Below are positions 25,601 to 36,660 of a DNA stretch of 64,000 nt, piece after piece. The stretch spans positions 11,842,001-11,906,000 of the forward strand of contig NC_083535.1 in the NCBI RefSeq assembly GCF_032362555.1, read 5' to 3'. The notes under the pieces are model-generated. The model was not told the origin of the DNA. It worked only from the letters and a program-made list of their open reading frames with translations, and searched no databases. The stretch is from Amyelois transitella. Lineage: Eukaryota > Arthropoda > Insecta > Lepidoptera > Pyralidae. The stretch's first letter is position 1; the number at the start of each line of letters is the position of its first letter. The position numbers and the translations under genes are program-made.

Positions 25601-28600
25601 GATTGGAAAAAGAGGGGATAGCCTCTCCGGGGGGTGGGTGTGACCTCTAGGAACGTAGTTTTCGCCTCCCGGCGGAGGACACGGGCGGTCTGTTAGTACG
25701 CTGCAGTAAGCACCCTTTACTAGTGAAATAATAATTATTTAATTTTATTTTAATTGATTATATATTGATGACATATAATTGATTTAATTTTTTAATTAAT
25801 TATAAATTGATGCGAATTTTTGATTTTTATTTTATTATTTACCGAATAAATGTTAAATGATTTTTTTTTATTGAATTATTGAACGTCTTGTGAAGACAGG
25901 TTACAGTGACTTGAACTGACTGTATCATCTTTTCTACCTGTGTTTCCGCAATAAAGAGATTTTTATTTTGTATTTAATTATACATCTCCTGCATAAATTA
26001 AACGCACGATTTTATTATTTTAATTTGTAAATCCCCTTGGCTAGACGGAAAATTCGATTACGACCATGGTTCAAAATGGTTAAGTTCGGTAATTAAATGT
26101 AGAGACTTACGTCCACTCTTTGAAAATGTTACCTTTTGCTTTTCTGACCACAAACGCTCATAATTGCTCCATTCAAGACCTGGACCTACGATTCTGTGAC
26201 CATAGTAATAAAAAAGCTTCCATGTTTGTCTAGTACCGAAGAAATAACAATATCTTGTGCCAGCTGTTTTTCCTCCCGTTCAGATTGTAATAACCGATCA
26301 AGGGAAGTCTTATGAACTTTGGATGCTTTTTTGGGCGATGCGCTAGCAACCTATCGCTATTTGAATCCCAATTCCATCACAGCCATAGAACTGAATGTGG
26401 ACTTTCAGTCTTTTCAAAGCTACTGGCGTAAGGGGAAAAGAGATGACTATATGTCTGTATGTTACATAGTGATTAGAATAGAATAGAATAGAATAGATTT
26501 ATTTTCAAAATTGGATACAAAGTATCACTTATTGACGTCACATCACTTAAATCTAATTATAACTACTACCGCTTCCAAAGCGCATGTGTAGAAGAAGCGG
26601 CGGAACAAACTACACTGCAGCATTTTCATCGGACATTATAATAAACATTGGAAAAGCCTTTACCTCTCGACCACTGGTCAGCCCTTTGACCTGGAGCAGC
26701 TCAGCAGTGTGGAGGAAGCCGAACAGCTCCTGCTGACGCACGTGAACCTCCCCGCGGTACATAAACTGCAAAAGCTGACGCAGTTCTTGATGTGGCACGT
26801 CTTTCAATATCACGATCGGATGGTCGCAAGGGTTCATCTGTGGGCAAAAAAATAAATATCGGATCAAAGAACACAATTTGAAATTTAGATTTCTGTATTA
26901 GGTCGCTGTAATTTTTTTTTTATGTAACTTGTAGGCGAAACACTACATTTATAATACTTAAGAGTAAAGGTTGGCGATACTAAGTATTATCTTATATAAA
27001 AAATTGCTTGACCGATTCTCATGAAACTTTGTGAGCATATTGAGTAGGTCTGAGAATCGGCCAACATCTATTTTTCATACCCCTTAGTGTTAAGAGTTCG
27101 CCATTATCATGTGAGCTAAAGTCTATCTTGGACCGTTATTTCCACTATCCATAAACTTGACCAATCCGGTTTATAATAATAAAAGATGGACCAAACAGCG
27201 CATGCTCATCTCCCGTTCTAACAGTTTCAGTACGGAACCCTATTAGTTACAATTTTAACAAAGACTTTAATTAGCTAAACATGCTCCTGTTGGTACTGTG
27301 CATTTAACTAATTAAATAAATGCAATGTTTAACTGAATGATAATAACTTAATATTACATAATTAAATAACGTAATATACAATGAAAACGCACCTACTAAA
27401 TAGCTCTCCACTCCTCAAACTTCGCAACGGACAAAAGTATCAGCAAATAAAATCAATACCATTATTTTTTTTTAATTAACATTTGAATAAAGAACGAACG
27501 CACCACAAGCCTGTCTGACACGAACTGCGCGGTACCTAAACGGACGCATAGGTTTTAAAGGGCGATGGAATACCTACCCCTGCACGGTTGCCACGGTGAT
27601 AGACGGCTATGTATCATGGCTGTAGATGTACTAGGCACCCTGCTCGACTAATGAGCAACCCCCCACAGTGTTGCCAACCTCTGAGAGTAAAACCGCAAAC
27701 TGGTTTACAAAAAACTGAATGTCATCTTTGTTAACTCAATGAAAGTTTATCGGGATATTGGGGACCTTTTCGAGAGAATTCGTCGGCGTGAGTGAGTTGT
27801 TTTATTCAAGTCGTCTATTCCATGAAATTATTAGGAGAACGAGATATTATTATAAAAAAAACATATCAAGAACTTTATTTATCGTTTTGTAAAAGGCCAA
27901 CACTGGTGTCCGAATATTTTCCAGGTCTCTAAAGGAATCTGACATGGCTTTTCAAATACCATCATATGCTGACAGCCGGGACCAACTCGATGTACCTGCC
28001 CAAACACGGAGGAGCTCAAGGAGCTCAAAATTTTGTGCCACTAAGTATTTACTACCGGACTGCGCCCGGGGTTACCTACTTACTTTGTGTAAGCGCTCAC
28101 GCTAATTTGGCAATCAGTCTCCTCATGAATAGCAATATAATAAAAACTGCAAATTTAAATAAAAAAATCTTAAAACTGTAGACGTACAGATAAAACGGAG
28201 GTGTTGGCTACACTGGTCCCCGCCACCCACCGCCGTACATGCAGCGGGAAAAACAATTTTCCTTGCATTAACTGATATCAAATAACGCAGATTTCAAAGG
28301 GAGATGATATTGACCGTTGCCACGGCAGACATGTATTGATAAATTAAACCCCCCTTTCACCTGAATGGGGGTGATCGGTATTGTGATGGGTTAAGGTGCG
28401 CGGAGTAAGATTAATAAAATTTTATATTTTCATACTCTTTATATTTTTGACAAACTAAGGAAATTATACTATTTTTAAATGGCATTTCGTGATCTCCCAC
28501 AGCTTCCTCTTCAAACATGTCAAGTCAATGGCTACAGACTAGGTGTAAAGATAGATTAAGGGACTCTTGAAAGCTTAACGCTAAGAATTGGGTTCGGTCA

Positions 28601-31600
28601 TCAGGTGGTCGCTTTAGCGTCTGAGCATTCCGCCTCAAAGCAGATCTATAAACATCACAATAATCAGCCTCTTATCGATAATTTGGCACTGAAAGTGAAA
28701 CTGTAACTTAATAGTCTAGCCATTTAAGAAGGAAGTCACAGTAAACGAATAAGATGGCTGAAAACATTTCAGTCTAAATAGAGTTACAACAGAGTTGCAC
28801 GTAGTAAGGACCTTTACAATTAAAAAAAAATAAAAATAAGTTTAAATCGAAATAAAATTAATGTTAAATCTGTTGCGAACTAAATACAGGCTGATAAAAT
28901 ATTTCGAGATAATCACTCGCCTTCAGAAGATTATGTCACTTAAAAAATTATGACTAAGTGCATCGGAATGCACGTCTATCCTCAAGTTTTCAGTCGCCAA
29001 ATGAATCATAATGACACGTAAGGGGTGATGCAGTTTCATTAAGGCGGCGAACACCAAAGTGTGCAAGATCAGTCGACCTGTTGCCAACATAATAAGCGAA
29101 AACGCTAACCGCTTTTCGCTCATCAACAACAACAGCGGTTTTCGCGCATGCGTATATATTTACATTAGGTGGCGCTTCTCCCTAGGGTACCTAGATTAAA
29201 ATACCCTGTAAACTGCATACATGCGACTAATCGATAATTTGATATCGGGAGATCAAGTTGTCAGGGCAACGGCAGGGGACGAGGTCTAGTCTAGACACAT
29301 GAGATATAATTTACCGCGTCCACTCATGTGGAAAGTATACAGAGATTTTAATTAACGGATGGATGGGGCTTTCAAAAAACTGTCAAGTGCGAGTTGGCCT
29401 CACGCACCGAAGGTTCCGTACCATTTAACTAATAGATAATTGTATTTTTAGTAAAAATTTAGATATTGTTAATAAAATACGTATTTACGGTGTTTACCAT
29501 TGGTACATTTTAATACTCTTATCAAAAAAAATCAAATAGCGACATAAAAAGTAATCATTGTCGTTGACATACAATTTTGTGTAACAGCTTGAAGGGACCG
29601 AAAAACTAAATTGTATCCTTGTAACGACTGAATCCTTATTAAAATTTAACATTTTTCCACGTACATAAGTACAGGAAAAAGTTTAAACCAATAATGAAGT
29701 CATCCTAACTTTGAAGTTTTCGTAATTCCTCTTTGAGGCACAGAACCCTAAAACGGATTTTATTTCAAACTTCACATATAAATGTCGGAATACTGACCCT
29801 GGTCTCCAGAACTGGGATGAGGGTGCAGGGTAGGTAAAATTACAATATTTTTTTTATCTGCACTCAAAACATATTGTTACCTATCTTTCTCTTCCACACA
29901 GGGCATTCTCTTACTTTTTCAGTTATTGGATACAAAGATCAAAACTTGCTAGAGGCATGTTTCATGCTCTGCAATGATAAACTTGCTCGCTTTCCTAAGG
30001 GATATCCATAGATCTGTGATGGAGTTTCTTGGAGAGAACTGTTCGGGAATATATTGAGTAAAACCAGTGTGATTATGTACAAGACTGTAATGCGACACGA
30101 ATAGTGTTAAAATAGAATTTTTTTTTTTTTTACAAAAAAATATTGAACATTTCGTTCACGCTTGACGATTTGTATTATGAAAAAGAAAACTAAGTTTAGT
30201 AGACAACAGTAATATTACTATAATCACTGCTCTTAGGATTACAAATAAAATATACAAGCCCAGTGTAAATGGAAACTGGAAGGGGAAGGCCAAGACGAGT
30301 AGACCTTGAACAATTTGGGGACGTCTTACGAAAGATCAGATCTAGGACTAGCCAGAAGGGATTGCATGAAAAGAAGACTGGGATTATGTAGTCTGTCTCT
30401 GTCTTACATGGAATGTAAGACAGATTTGTTCAAAGTATGTCCATCTAGGCTTTCCCACTCCAAGGTCTGTTATTCACTCATTTTCAAATCAATTTGGTTC
30501 ACTTTAATTCCTTAAAATGATATCTGCTTAAAGATAAGGTGTGGCCATATGGTGTAAGATGAGAAAAAAGGAAATAATGAACGATCTGTGCCTAATTCCA
30601 GAATAAGTACTGATCAAACATTCAAAAGTAGAACAAATGGGTGTCTTCACTAGGTATCTTTGTCTTCATCACCATCATGAAAGATGAAAGTATAGTGAGA
30701 AAAAAGGCAATGCTGAAACTAGCAGAGCTTGAATAACAACAATTCTGCCATTGAGCCAAAGGGCTGAACGTGGCCTTTCAGTTTTTTTCAAGACAGCTCT
30801 GTCCACCCTGTGAGGGATATATAAGTAGTTATATGTATGTAAGTATGATAAGGCACATGTCATGTCTAGCTTAACCTCACTGATAAAAAAGAGAGAAGAT
30901 GGGATATGCTTTGAGTAAGTTCATGAATAGACCCGCAAATTGGGACCCACATGATGGAAAATAAACATATGGTTGTGAAAAATGGGCTGATAAACCGAGA
31001 TATATTGAAAAACCTTTGTGACAGACCCCAGGCCCAAGCATGGAATTTGCAAATATTTGCCACACTTGTAAAAGGTTGCTAAGTGATAAGCTCCATTCCT
31101 ATTTTTAAGACCTATGTACCAACACTTGGTTGGTAAATAAATTAATAATGGTATGAACTGGGGGGTGTGGAAAGAAATGCTTTGTATTAACCTTTAAAAA
31201 AATGGAGATAATTATGCAGACTAGTTAAGTTAAATTTCTTCCTTAGCATCAGTTACTCCCTCACCTCTATGGACAGGAGCCCTGGGTGCGCCTTTGACCT
31301 CTATATCCTGGATTGAATGTCTGGTTTTACACTAAGCATCTCCCATCTGCCTTCCTCCACCTTAGCAGTGAAGCCCTAAGTAATTATGGATTGATCACAA
31401 ATCCAGTTGCCTCAATGTTAAGTAGAATATCAAACAACTATTGAGCTAAATATAAATAACTCAGAAAAGATTAATAAGTATATTGGCACTGTAGGATTAC
31501 TCTATGCCTCCTTGTGCATTACGTAGGTAAGCTGTTTTATTTTAGAACCTCAAACGGTTCAACCACTGTACATTTCACATTCTCCTCTGAACAATCGTAT

Positions 31601-33236
31601 ACTAATATTATAAAGCTAAAGAGTTTGTTTGTTTGTTTGAATGCGCTAATCTCAGGAACTACTGGTTTGAATTGAAAAATTCTTTTTGCATTGAATAGAC
31701 TATTTATCGAGGAAGGCTTTAGGCTTAATAACATTACGCTGCAACTATAAGAAGTAAAGAAATAATGGAAAAAGTGAAAAAAAAAACAGGAAACTTATTC
31801 ATCCTTGAGGGCTTCAATGATGCCCAAAATAACTATTCCACGCGGACGAAGTTGCGGGTACAGCTAGTCTTACTAATATTATTAACTATTTATAAATAAT
31901 ATAGGTATGAAACACATGCAATGTTACAATGATCATGATCACAATGATTGCAATGTTACAATGATCGGTTGTCACCAAGTGATTCAATTTTTTTGCAGAC
32001 AAAACCTACTCTTCTATAACCAAGATAATTAAGTAATATCATCAGAGTATTTTCGGTTACACCAATAGCCTTGTTGCTTCACATCTCTTTGCTGGCAAAA
32101 CTTTCAACAGACCTCCACAATCCAAAGGAGAGTTAGAGCCAAACGAAGCCATTTTAAGCCATTACCAGGAATGTTATTAATATCCTTACTAGATTTTTGT
32201 TCACATGTAGGTATTTATCATAAGCCGTTCTTAGGAGGCCGTTTTTTCTGTGTGCAAAAAATTTCATGAAGATTGGCTTAGTTAGAGATTGACTTTCTTA
32301 AGTAAATAACCGCATTGGTCTGTTGTTCTTTGTTAGTTATGAAAAGAAATGCCAATATGCACATATATACATATAACCATGTCTATATGCCTTGTAGACA
32401 CAGCCAACATTCTTGAAAAGATGAAAGATGCATACATGCATTACACATTAATAATATCAAAATGCCTTATTTTAAACTTCTGCTAAGGTAATGAACAAAA
32501 GGTGCCTTAAGCAATCTCTTCTAGGCATTGATAAGAACATTTCACGTAGAGAAAGAATTACCTACTAAGAATATACATTCATAAATTTATTTCTTTAAAT
32601 AAACTTACATAAATAAGATACAATAAATATGTGTGTAATAAATGCATAGAAGCCTAGTGTATCCTGTATCTGAACTTAAAATGAGCAAATCAAAACAAGA
32701 ACTGGGAGTAAGTACCCATGTTTTCTATTTGGTTTTAGATAAGTAATTACACTGGTAATCAATTCTTGCATGCATTGTTGTCAATTCTTATTTGTATAAA
32801 TTATGATATTACACTATCAGTTTCAATATGCAACTTCTTCTGCTTCAATGTTTTAGGGATTCTAGCCTTACATTTGCCCTATTCTCCTACATACACATTC
32901 TAATAAGAGACCTGAGAAGGCATAGTCAATAACATAAACAAATACAACATTATCATTTGTTTCATAAGTCATGTAAATAGGAGCCTATCTATAGTGTATA
33001 TTTTTTATCAAATGACAGGTCTTTTAAGAAAACGTAAGCATGAGTCATACCTTGAAGAGTTCCTTGAAGTAAGGACTGCATACTGAGAGTATCAACTTGT
33101 GAGCGTGTAGGTACTGGCCTCCAGCCGCCAAAGTCACGTCCACCAGGTCTTCTCCTTCGAGCAGAGCATGAAAAGACTGCGACAAATTTGCGTGGAAATC
33201 GTTCCATCGCAATGAAAACTGCTCAGCCATCGCCAT
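16666..33236 (-). CDS. BTB protein, candidate distal isoform without zinc fingers (337 aa)
   Basis: Alternative product of the BTB gene described at 22678-33236. It shares exons 33051-33236, 26664-26837, 24951-25123 and 24517-24624. These would splice to exon 18009-18210 and then terminal exon 16666-16836. Exon 4 ends in phase 2 and exon 18009-18210 (202 nt, after TTTTACAG) opens in phase 2 with no stop. It ends GAG|GTAATA in phase 0, and the terminal exon opens in phase 0 after CGCACAG and runs 56 codons to TAA. The first distal exon encodes a Lys/Pro/His/Glu pentad-like repeat ([11 protein letters not shown] and variants) of about 30 residues. The last encodes a Tyr/Phe/Pro-rich segment ending in a strongly basic, NLS-like tail ([12 protein letters not shown]). 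Insect BTB loci such as lola and mod(mdg4) are known for alternative C-termini. What is seen: two open, phase-matched exons. What is inferred: that they belong to this gene. Confidence 0.55.
16885..17160 (+). repeat. family F repeat (RTE-like 3' end)
   Basis: Shares TAATATTATAAAGCTGAAGA, GTTTGTTTGTTTGAACGCGC, TAATCTCAGGAACTACTGGT and a 3' end CACGCGGACGAAGTCGCGGG with copies at 31595-31870 and 59215-59495 (minus). The ending with ...GTCGCGGGCACAGCTGGT is typical of lepidopteran RTE/non-LTR ends. Confidence 0.65.
17205..17625. repeat. family C repeat, rearranged copy
   Basis: Pieces of family C in scrambled order: CTCTGGAGAGGAGCCCAGG at 17234; then CATGATCGATCCAATACAGT, GTTGCGGAGGTCAGACGGGA and CTGACTCACCCAATCCAGGA in reverse orientation. 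It may represent two head-to-head insertions. Confidence 0.6.
17800..17995 (+). repeat. family H repeat with terminal hairpin (Helitron-like?)
   Basis: Shares AAACGAGCAATTCTTGTATA, CTCGGAAACGGCTCCAACGA and GGGGCTTTTCGGCTCAAGGA with 58285-58700. It ends ACCGAGCAAAGCTCGGTCAA, in which ACCGAG/CTCGGT form a short hairpin. The 17.8-kb copy stops 14 bp before the BTB distal exon donor (exon end 18009). Helitron identity is a guess. Confidence 0.6.
19318..19565 (+). repeat. family A interspersed repeat, near full length
   Basis: Consensus order: GTGCCGTGTGGTTCCCGGCA; GGACCACTCCATCTCTTTCC; GATGTCGTAAAAGGCGACTA; GGCGATGGGCTAGCAACCTG; AGCTGAACGTGGCC; a short hairpin AGTCTTTTCAAGACTG; GGGATATAGACGTGACCATA; then a (TATG)n tail. 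About 250 bp. 5'-truncated copies, a TATG tail and a clean target duplication at 19832-19952 indicate non-LTR-type retroposition; whether it is a SINE or the 3' end of a LINE is not decidable here. It carries no protein. Confidence 0.8.
19660..20030 (+). repeat. degenerate minisatellite based on CACTTAGTGAAAAGATT
   Basis: At least seven imperfect units (for example 19709-19725, 19737-19754, 19767-19783, 19790-19802, 19985-20001) spaced about 25-30 bp apart, interrupted by the family A insertion. Each unit contains the near-palindrome CACTTAGTG. Function unknown. Confidence 0.7.
19843..19941 (+). repeat. family A repeat, 5'-truncated, with 11-bp target duplication
   Basis: Begins at CATTAAGCCAAATAGCTGAA and ends in GTATGTATGT. 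It is flanked by ATTTTAAGGGT at 19832-19842 and again at 19942-19952. Its removal restores the CACTTAGTGAAAAG repeat block around it. Confidence 0.9.
20270..20510 (+). repeat. family A repeat
   Basis: Diverged near-full copy (GTGCCGTGTGATTCCCGGCG to CCCGCAAGACG, then a TATG tail). Further partial plus-strand copies lie at 19040-19137, 21345-21460 and 30745-30845; a fragment is at 37020-37120. Confidence 0.7.
22678..33236 (-). CDS. BTB-zinc-finger transcription regulator, short isoform (319 aa)
   Basis: Six exons on the minus strand: 33051-33236, 26664-26837, 24951-25123, 24517-24624, 23405-23478 and 22678-22922. All have AG/GT borders, and their 960 nt read in one frame to TAA. Residues ~6-120 (exons 1-2) are a BTB/POZ dimerisation domain of the insect TTK type: [57 protein letters not shown]. 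Residues 121-238 are a polar acidic/Ser/Pro linker. The last exon holds two C2H2 fingers, C-x2-C-x12-H-x4-H and C-x2-C-x12-H-x3-H, followed by a Gln-rich end. It is probably a nuclear DNA-binding repressor or chromatin regulator; the closest classes are lola, mod(mdg4) and tramtrack, but I cannot name the orthologue. Intron 1 is 6.2 kb. Start: ATG at 33236; a second ATG two codons later is an alternative. Confidence 0.88.
24001..24205 (+). repeat. family A repeat
   Basis: Starts ATGCCATGTGGTTTCCGGCA and ends GACGTGATGATATGTATGCA. It lies in the BTB gene intron between exons 4 and 5 and is followed at once by a family D copy at 24222-24440. Confidence 0.7.
24222..24440 (-). repeat. family D repeat in BTB intron
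   Basis: Minus-strand frame [17 protein letters not shown] to YPSGKEA, followed by the CACGCCTCTTTCCCGG tail. Confidence 0.75.
24663..24945 (+). repeat. two family A copies in tandem, abutting BTB exon 3
   Basis: Copy one runs 24663-24847 and ends in GTATGTATG. Copy two, 5'-truncated (GGGCCAAGCAGCTGAGCGTG to GATATAGACGTGATTATACA), runs 24852-24940. The second ends about 10 bp before the minus-strand donor of BTB exon 3 (exon end 24951), so it forms the start of that intron. Confidence 0.75.
26250..26625. repeat. family A copy followed by a family E copy, next to BTB exon 2
   Basis: 26250-26460 is a diverged family A copy (plus). 26480-26620 is family E: (ATAGA)n, then TTTATTTTCAAAATTGGATA and ACTACCGCTTCCAAAGCGCA, ending CTACACTGCAG. 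Family E recurs at 6420-6560 (opposite strand), 7440-7500 (fragment) and 37910-38070. Together they lie ~40 bp downstream of the exon 2 donor. Confidence 0.7.
26838..33050 (-). other. BTB gene intron 1 (6.2 kb)
   Basis: No other exon seen. Holds repeats at ~30275-30420 (D), 30745-30845 (A), 31245-31430 (C) and 31595-31870 (F). The part 27,400-30,100 is mostly unique sequence. Confidence 0.55.
31595..31870 (+). repeat. family F repeat in BTB intron 1
   Basis: Second copy of the 16885-17160 repeat, about 85-90% similar by eye. Confidence 0.65.
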
Positions 33237-34200
33237 TGTGCCACTGTAAACCCAAAGTCGTGTCCCGACGACGCCCTACGAACTTAACTGTAAACAACTT
33301 TCAGAATTTATTACGCGTCCGTACGATGAAACATTGCTTTCCCTGAAAGAAACGCTACCCCCCGCTGCCTACGTACACCAAGCAAACGACGCGCTATTAT
33401 CGTTTACACTAATTACACATCTTGTTTGGAATGCTACACCTAATTTAAAAACTCTGTACTAGCGAATAATTATGATAATACACAAATACTGTTGATTGGC
33501 ATGGCAATACAAGGAAAAAATAACAAAATGTCGCTTGTTCACAATGCACCGTTCATTGTCCGACAACGACAAACACTTTCATAGTGTAGATAGGTAGGAA
33601 GGTAGTGTAGTGTGTAGTACTACTTTGCTATCTACTTGTCAGGCAGGCTTGCTTGTCAGGTGTGAAGAAAACTTAATTATAAAAAAATATATATAAATTT
33701 ACATACGTATATTAATTATTTATTAAAATTTTCTTGTAAATTGATAAGGTTGCCACATATTCAATTATTAAGTAGATTTATTTTGAATTATGTTTTTTAA
33801 TGTTGGAAACAAAAAGTATTTTTTATTTTACTACAATCATAGACAAATTTTTACAATTTAAATGTGTTGGCAACAATGACCTTCCATCGAAAACATCCTG
33901 CCTTCCTGCCATCTGTCAAACTTGACATTGGCTGACAATTCTGTCATTAATTGCTCATCACACACATCATGAATTAATATATTGCTTTGCGGCAGCAGGT
34001 ATTTGTAATCAAGGTTTTATTGAACTGTGTAAATAAAATAAAAAGATTACTTTGCTGACCATGAGAATGTTTATCATGTGAACGTTCAACGAAATAATGA
34101 CTGAATCGTGACTATCGGTAGGTAAGCTTTTACAATCCATCCGCTTTATCGATCATGTGTTTTGTGTAGATTACCAGTGTTAATTACGTGGAACATCGCG
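33237..34200. promoter_or_regulatory. head-to-head intergenic region between BTB gene (-) and SLC35D-like gene (+)
   Basis: About 965 bp separate the two start codons, which point away from each other. The segment must hold both 5' UTRs and probably both promoters; the part near the BTB start is less AT-rich than the surroundings. Several short upstream ATGs precede the transporter start, including a four-codon open frame at 34155-34169. No repeat family recognised elsewhere in the window is present. The transcription start sites are not visible from sequence alone. Confidence 0.5.
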
Positions 34201-35190
34201 ATGTCCGTTCACAATTCACAAGATGAGGCAGACGCCGACAGGGCGCAAATGGTAAAGAAGATCCTGAGTGCGGCATTTTACGCACTTGCTTCTTTTATGA
34301 TAACAGTTGTGAACAAAACTGTTTTGACGACGTACGCTTTTCCATCTTATCAAGTTTTGGGATTGGGGCAAATGGTAGCGATAATTACTGTATTATGGTG
34401 TGGACGTGCCGCGAATATACTGCAATTCCCGCCTTTGGACAGTGGGGTGGCGCGGCGGATATGGCCACTTCCTCTCATTTACATGGGTAACATGGCCACA
34501 GGGCTTGGAGGCACGAAAGAATTGAGTTTACCAATGTTCACAGCATTGCGTCGGTTTAGTATCCTCATGACTATGATCCTTGAGAGACTTATACTGGGAG
34601 TGCGAGCCTCCTGGTCTGTTCAGAGCAGTGTGTTTGCGATGGTATTTGGTGCTCTCCTGGCCGCAGCTGATGACGTGACTTTCTCAGTATCGGGATACAC
34701 TCTTGTTCTTTTAAATGATGCATTTACAGCTGCTAATGGAGTATACATGAAGAAGAAATTGGATGCCAAAGACCTTGGCAAATATGGATTGATGTATTAC
34801 AATGCATTGTTTATGTTTGTGCCTGCTGTTTTAGTGGCATGGTGGACAGGTGACCTGGATCGCTCCTCTGAGTATGCGGGGTGGAGTGACCCCATCTTTC
34901 TAGCTCAATTTATCATGTCTTGTTTCATGGGTTTCGTTTTATCGTACAGTGTTATGTTATGTACGCAACACAACAGTGCCTTGACTACTACCATCATTGG
35001 CTGTTTGAAAAATATATTAGTGACTTATCTAGGGATGGTGATTGGCGGTGATTACGTATTCTCCTGGTTGAATTTTGTAGGTTTGAACATTAGTGTGCTG
35101 GCAAGCCTTCTATATACTTACGTTACATTTAAGCGCAAGTCAACTCCGAGTTATGCGTTGATCAATAATGCTAAAGTGGATACTGTATAG
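34201..35190 (+). CDS. nucleotide-sugar transporter, SLC35D / fringe-connection type
   Basis: A single-exon, 329-aa multi-pass protein. It resembles SLC35D1/D2 and Drosophila Fringe connection (Frc), Golgi/ER antiporters that import UDP-sugars (UDP-GlcNAc, UDP-glucuronate and others) for glycan synthesis in exchange for UMP. Signature stretches are visible: VVNKTVLTTYAFPSYQVLGLGQM near residues 30-55 (in part), LPMFTALRRFSILMT, LLNDAFTAANGVYMKKKLD, LGKYGLMYYNALFMF and SALTTTIIGCLKNILVTYLG. About ten hydrophobic spans fit the family, and the length is close to the usual 330-375 aa. Start chosen at ATG 34201; upstream in-frame codons lack an ATG. The first six codons upstream of the family core are divergent. 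It is divergently arranged with the BTB gene. Intronless here; no lesion seen. Confidence 0.92.
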   Translation: MSVHNSQDEADADRAQMVKKILSAAFYALASFMITVVNKTVLTTYAFPSYQVLGLGQMVAIITVLWCGRAANILQFPPLDSGVARRIWPLPLIYMGNMATGLGGTKELSLPMFTALRRFSILMTMILERLILGVRASWSVQSSVFAMVFGALLAAADDVTFSVSGYTLVLLNDAFTAANGVYMKKKLDAKDLGKYGLMYYNALFMFVPAVLVAWWTGDLDRSSEYAGWSDPIFLAQFIMSCFMGFVLSYSVMLCTQHNSALTTTIIGCLKNILVTYLGMVIGGDYVFSWLNFVGLNISVLASLLYTYVTFKRKSTPSYALINNAKVDTV

Positions 35191-36660
35191 TATCGCCTAC
35201 GTAGGAAACCAACCTCGTGTTCCACATACTCTGTGTAGTGTTGACTGTACCAAAGACAGTCATCTAATTGTGGTGATATGACTTATCAGTGACTTTGAAA
35301 AGTGATAGTGACCAAGTCAAGTAATGGATGTTATTTGGATCAGATATTAATGTGTAATAAAAAAGTTAAGAAACAGAGTTCAGGCATCCAGTCTGTAAAG
35401 ATATATGCAAACTAGTAACCAGTATTGTATCATGTTTCTTATAAGAAAACATAATATGTAATAATTATTTTTGGAATACATTTGGCCATTTATGTTTCTC
35501 TTGGAATGACAAACAAATGAAAAAATATTTCACTAAGGTTCAACTGTTTGCCCTAAAAAATCTTACAATTGTAACAGGGATAACCCTATTTTAATGATTT
35601 CAAACTAATAAGTAGATGTATTAAATAGAACATTGAATGAACACTATAAGCATAGTCAACTTAATGTCAGGCTACCTTGCTTGATACTCCAAGGTGTGGT
35701 CATAAGAGGAGAGGCTAGTTCACATTGGATTTGGGTAACTTGAAAATAATATGCTGTTGACTGTACAGACTAGTCGCCTTGGTACTCTAAGAATCTACTC
35801 TGAGCAGGTTCTGTAAATATGTAATGGAATATATTTTTAATACTTAATTTTTCTTAAGAACTGTTTGCAATGACTTAAGCACTTGTTTATACACACTTAA
35901 TAGTTGTTAATATTTATGAACTGTATTTTGTATATTGTTCCTAGCAGAATTAATAAGAGGTAGTCATATTGTTGGCAGAATCATGAGATCATGTCATCTT
36001 AGACTCTTTTACATATGTGAGCAATGGTTGATATTTATTTTATATAAGAAGTACACTGACTTAAAATGAATAGTATTTATAAAAAAACTTGCTTTTTCCC
36101 CACATGTAAATTACCATAATATGTCCTCCATACTCTAAAATTTTATGGACATTGGTTTAGTAGGTTTGACGTGAAAGACAGAGAAACACAAACGTGTTAA
36201 TATCAAAGATTTCAATTATTATTTTTTTGAAATTTGTGTTACGAAATACTAACTCAACGATACTATATTTTATAATAAATACTTATGTAAGTTTGTTCCT
36301 CATTATGCCCTGGCCGAAATTCGAACCCGGGTCTCCGGTGTCGCAGACAACCGTACTACCGCTGCACCACAGAGGCCGTCAAAATGATGCTAACTATTTT
36401 CACGTGGGCAAAAGCTAGTTTATAGTTAAAACTCATTCATATGATTTAAAATGTTTTTTTTTTTTTAATTATACACTTAAATATTTTGGTAATTTGAACA
36501 AGGATTTAAAACTAATTAAGGACGTTATTGGAATTTGACTAATCTGATTTTAGTCTTAAATGTGAACTGGTATTTTTTTATTTTACCTTGTAATGTGTCA
36601 TTGTATATGTTATTATTTGTTTACTTTTATTTTCTTTTTTCTCAATAAATAAAAATAAAA
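35191..36660 (+). other. 3' untranslated region of the SLC35D-like gene (probable)
   Basis: AT-rich sequence without coding potential following the transporter stop. AATAAA at 36644-36649 is a likely poly(A) signal, giving a 3' UTR of up to 1.45 kb. A tRNA-headed SINE fragment (36233-36382, minus orientation) lies inside it. Nearer poly(A) sites may exist. Confidence 0.45.
36233..36382 (-). repeat. tRNA-headed SINE (family B), partial, in the SLC35D 3' UTR
   Basis: Contains the antisense box B (TTCGAACCCGGGTCTCCGG) and box A region (CCGCTGCACCACAGAGGCCG) of family B. The body is shortened. Confidence 0.75.

Noticed and set aside
27966..28181. 71-codon plus-strand frame in BTB intron 1
   Set aside because: No splice sites, no recognisable composition and no partner exon; treated as chance.
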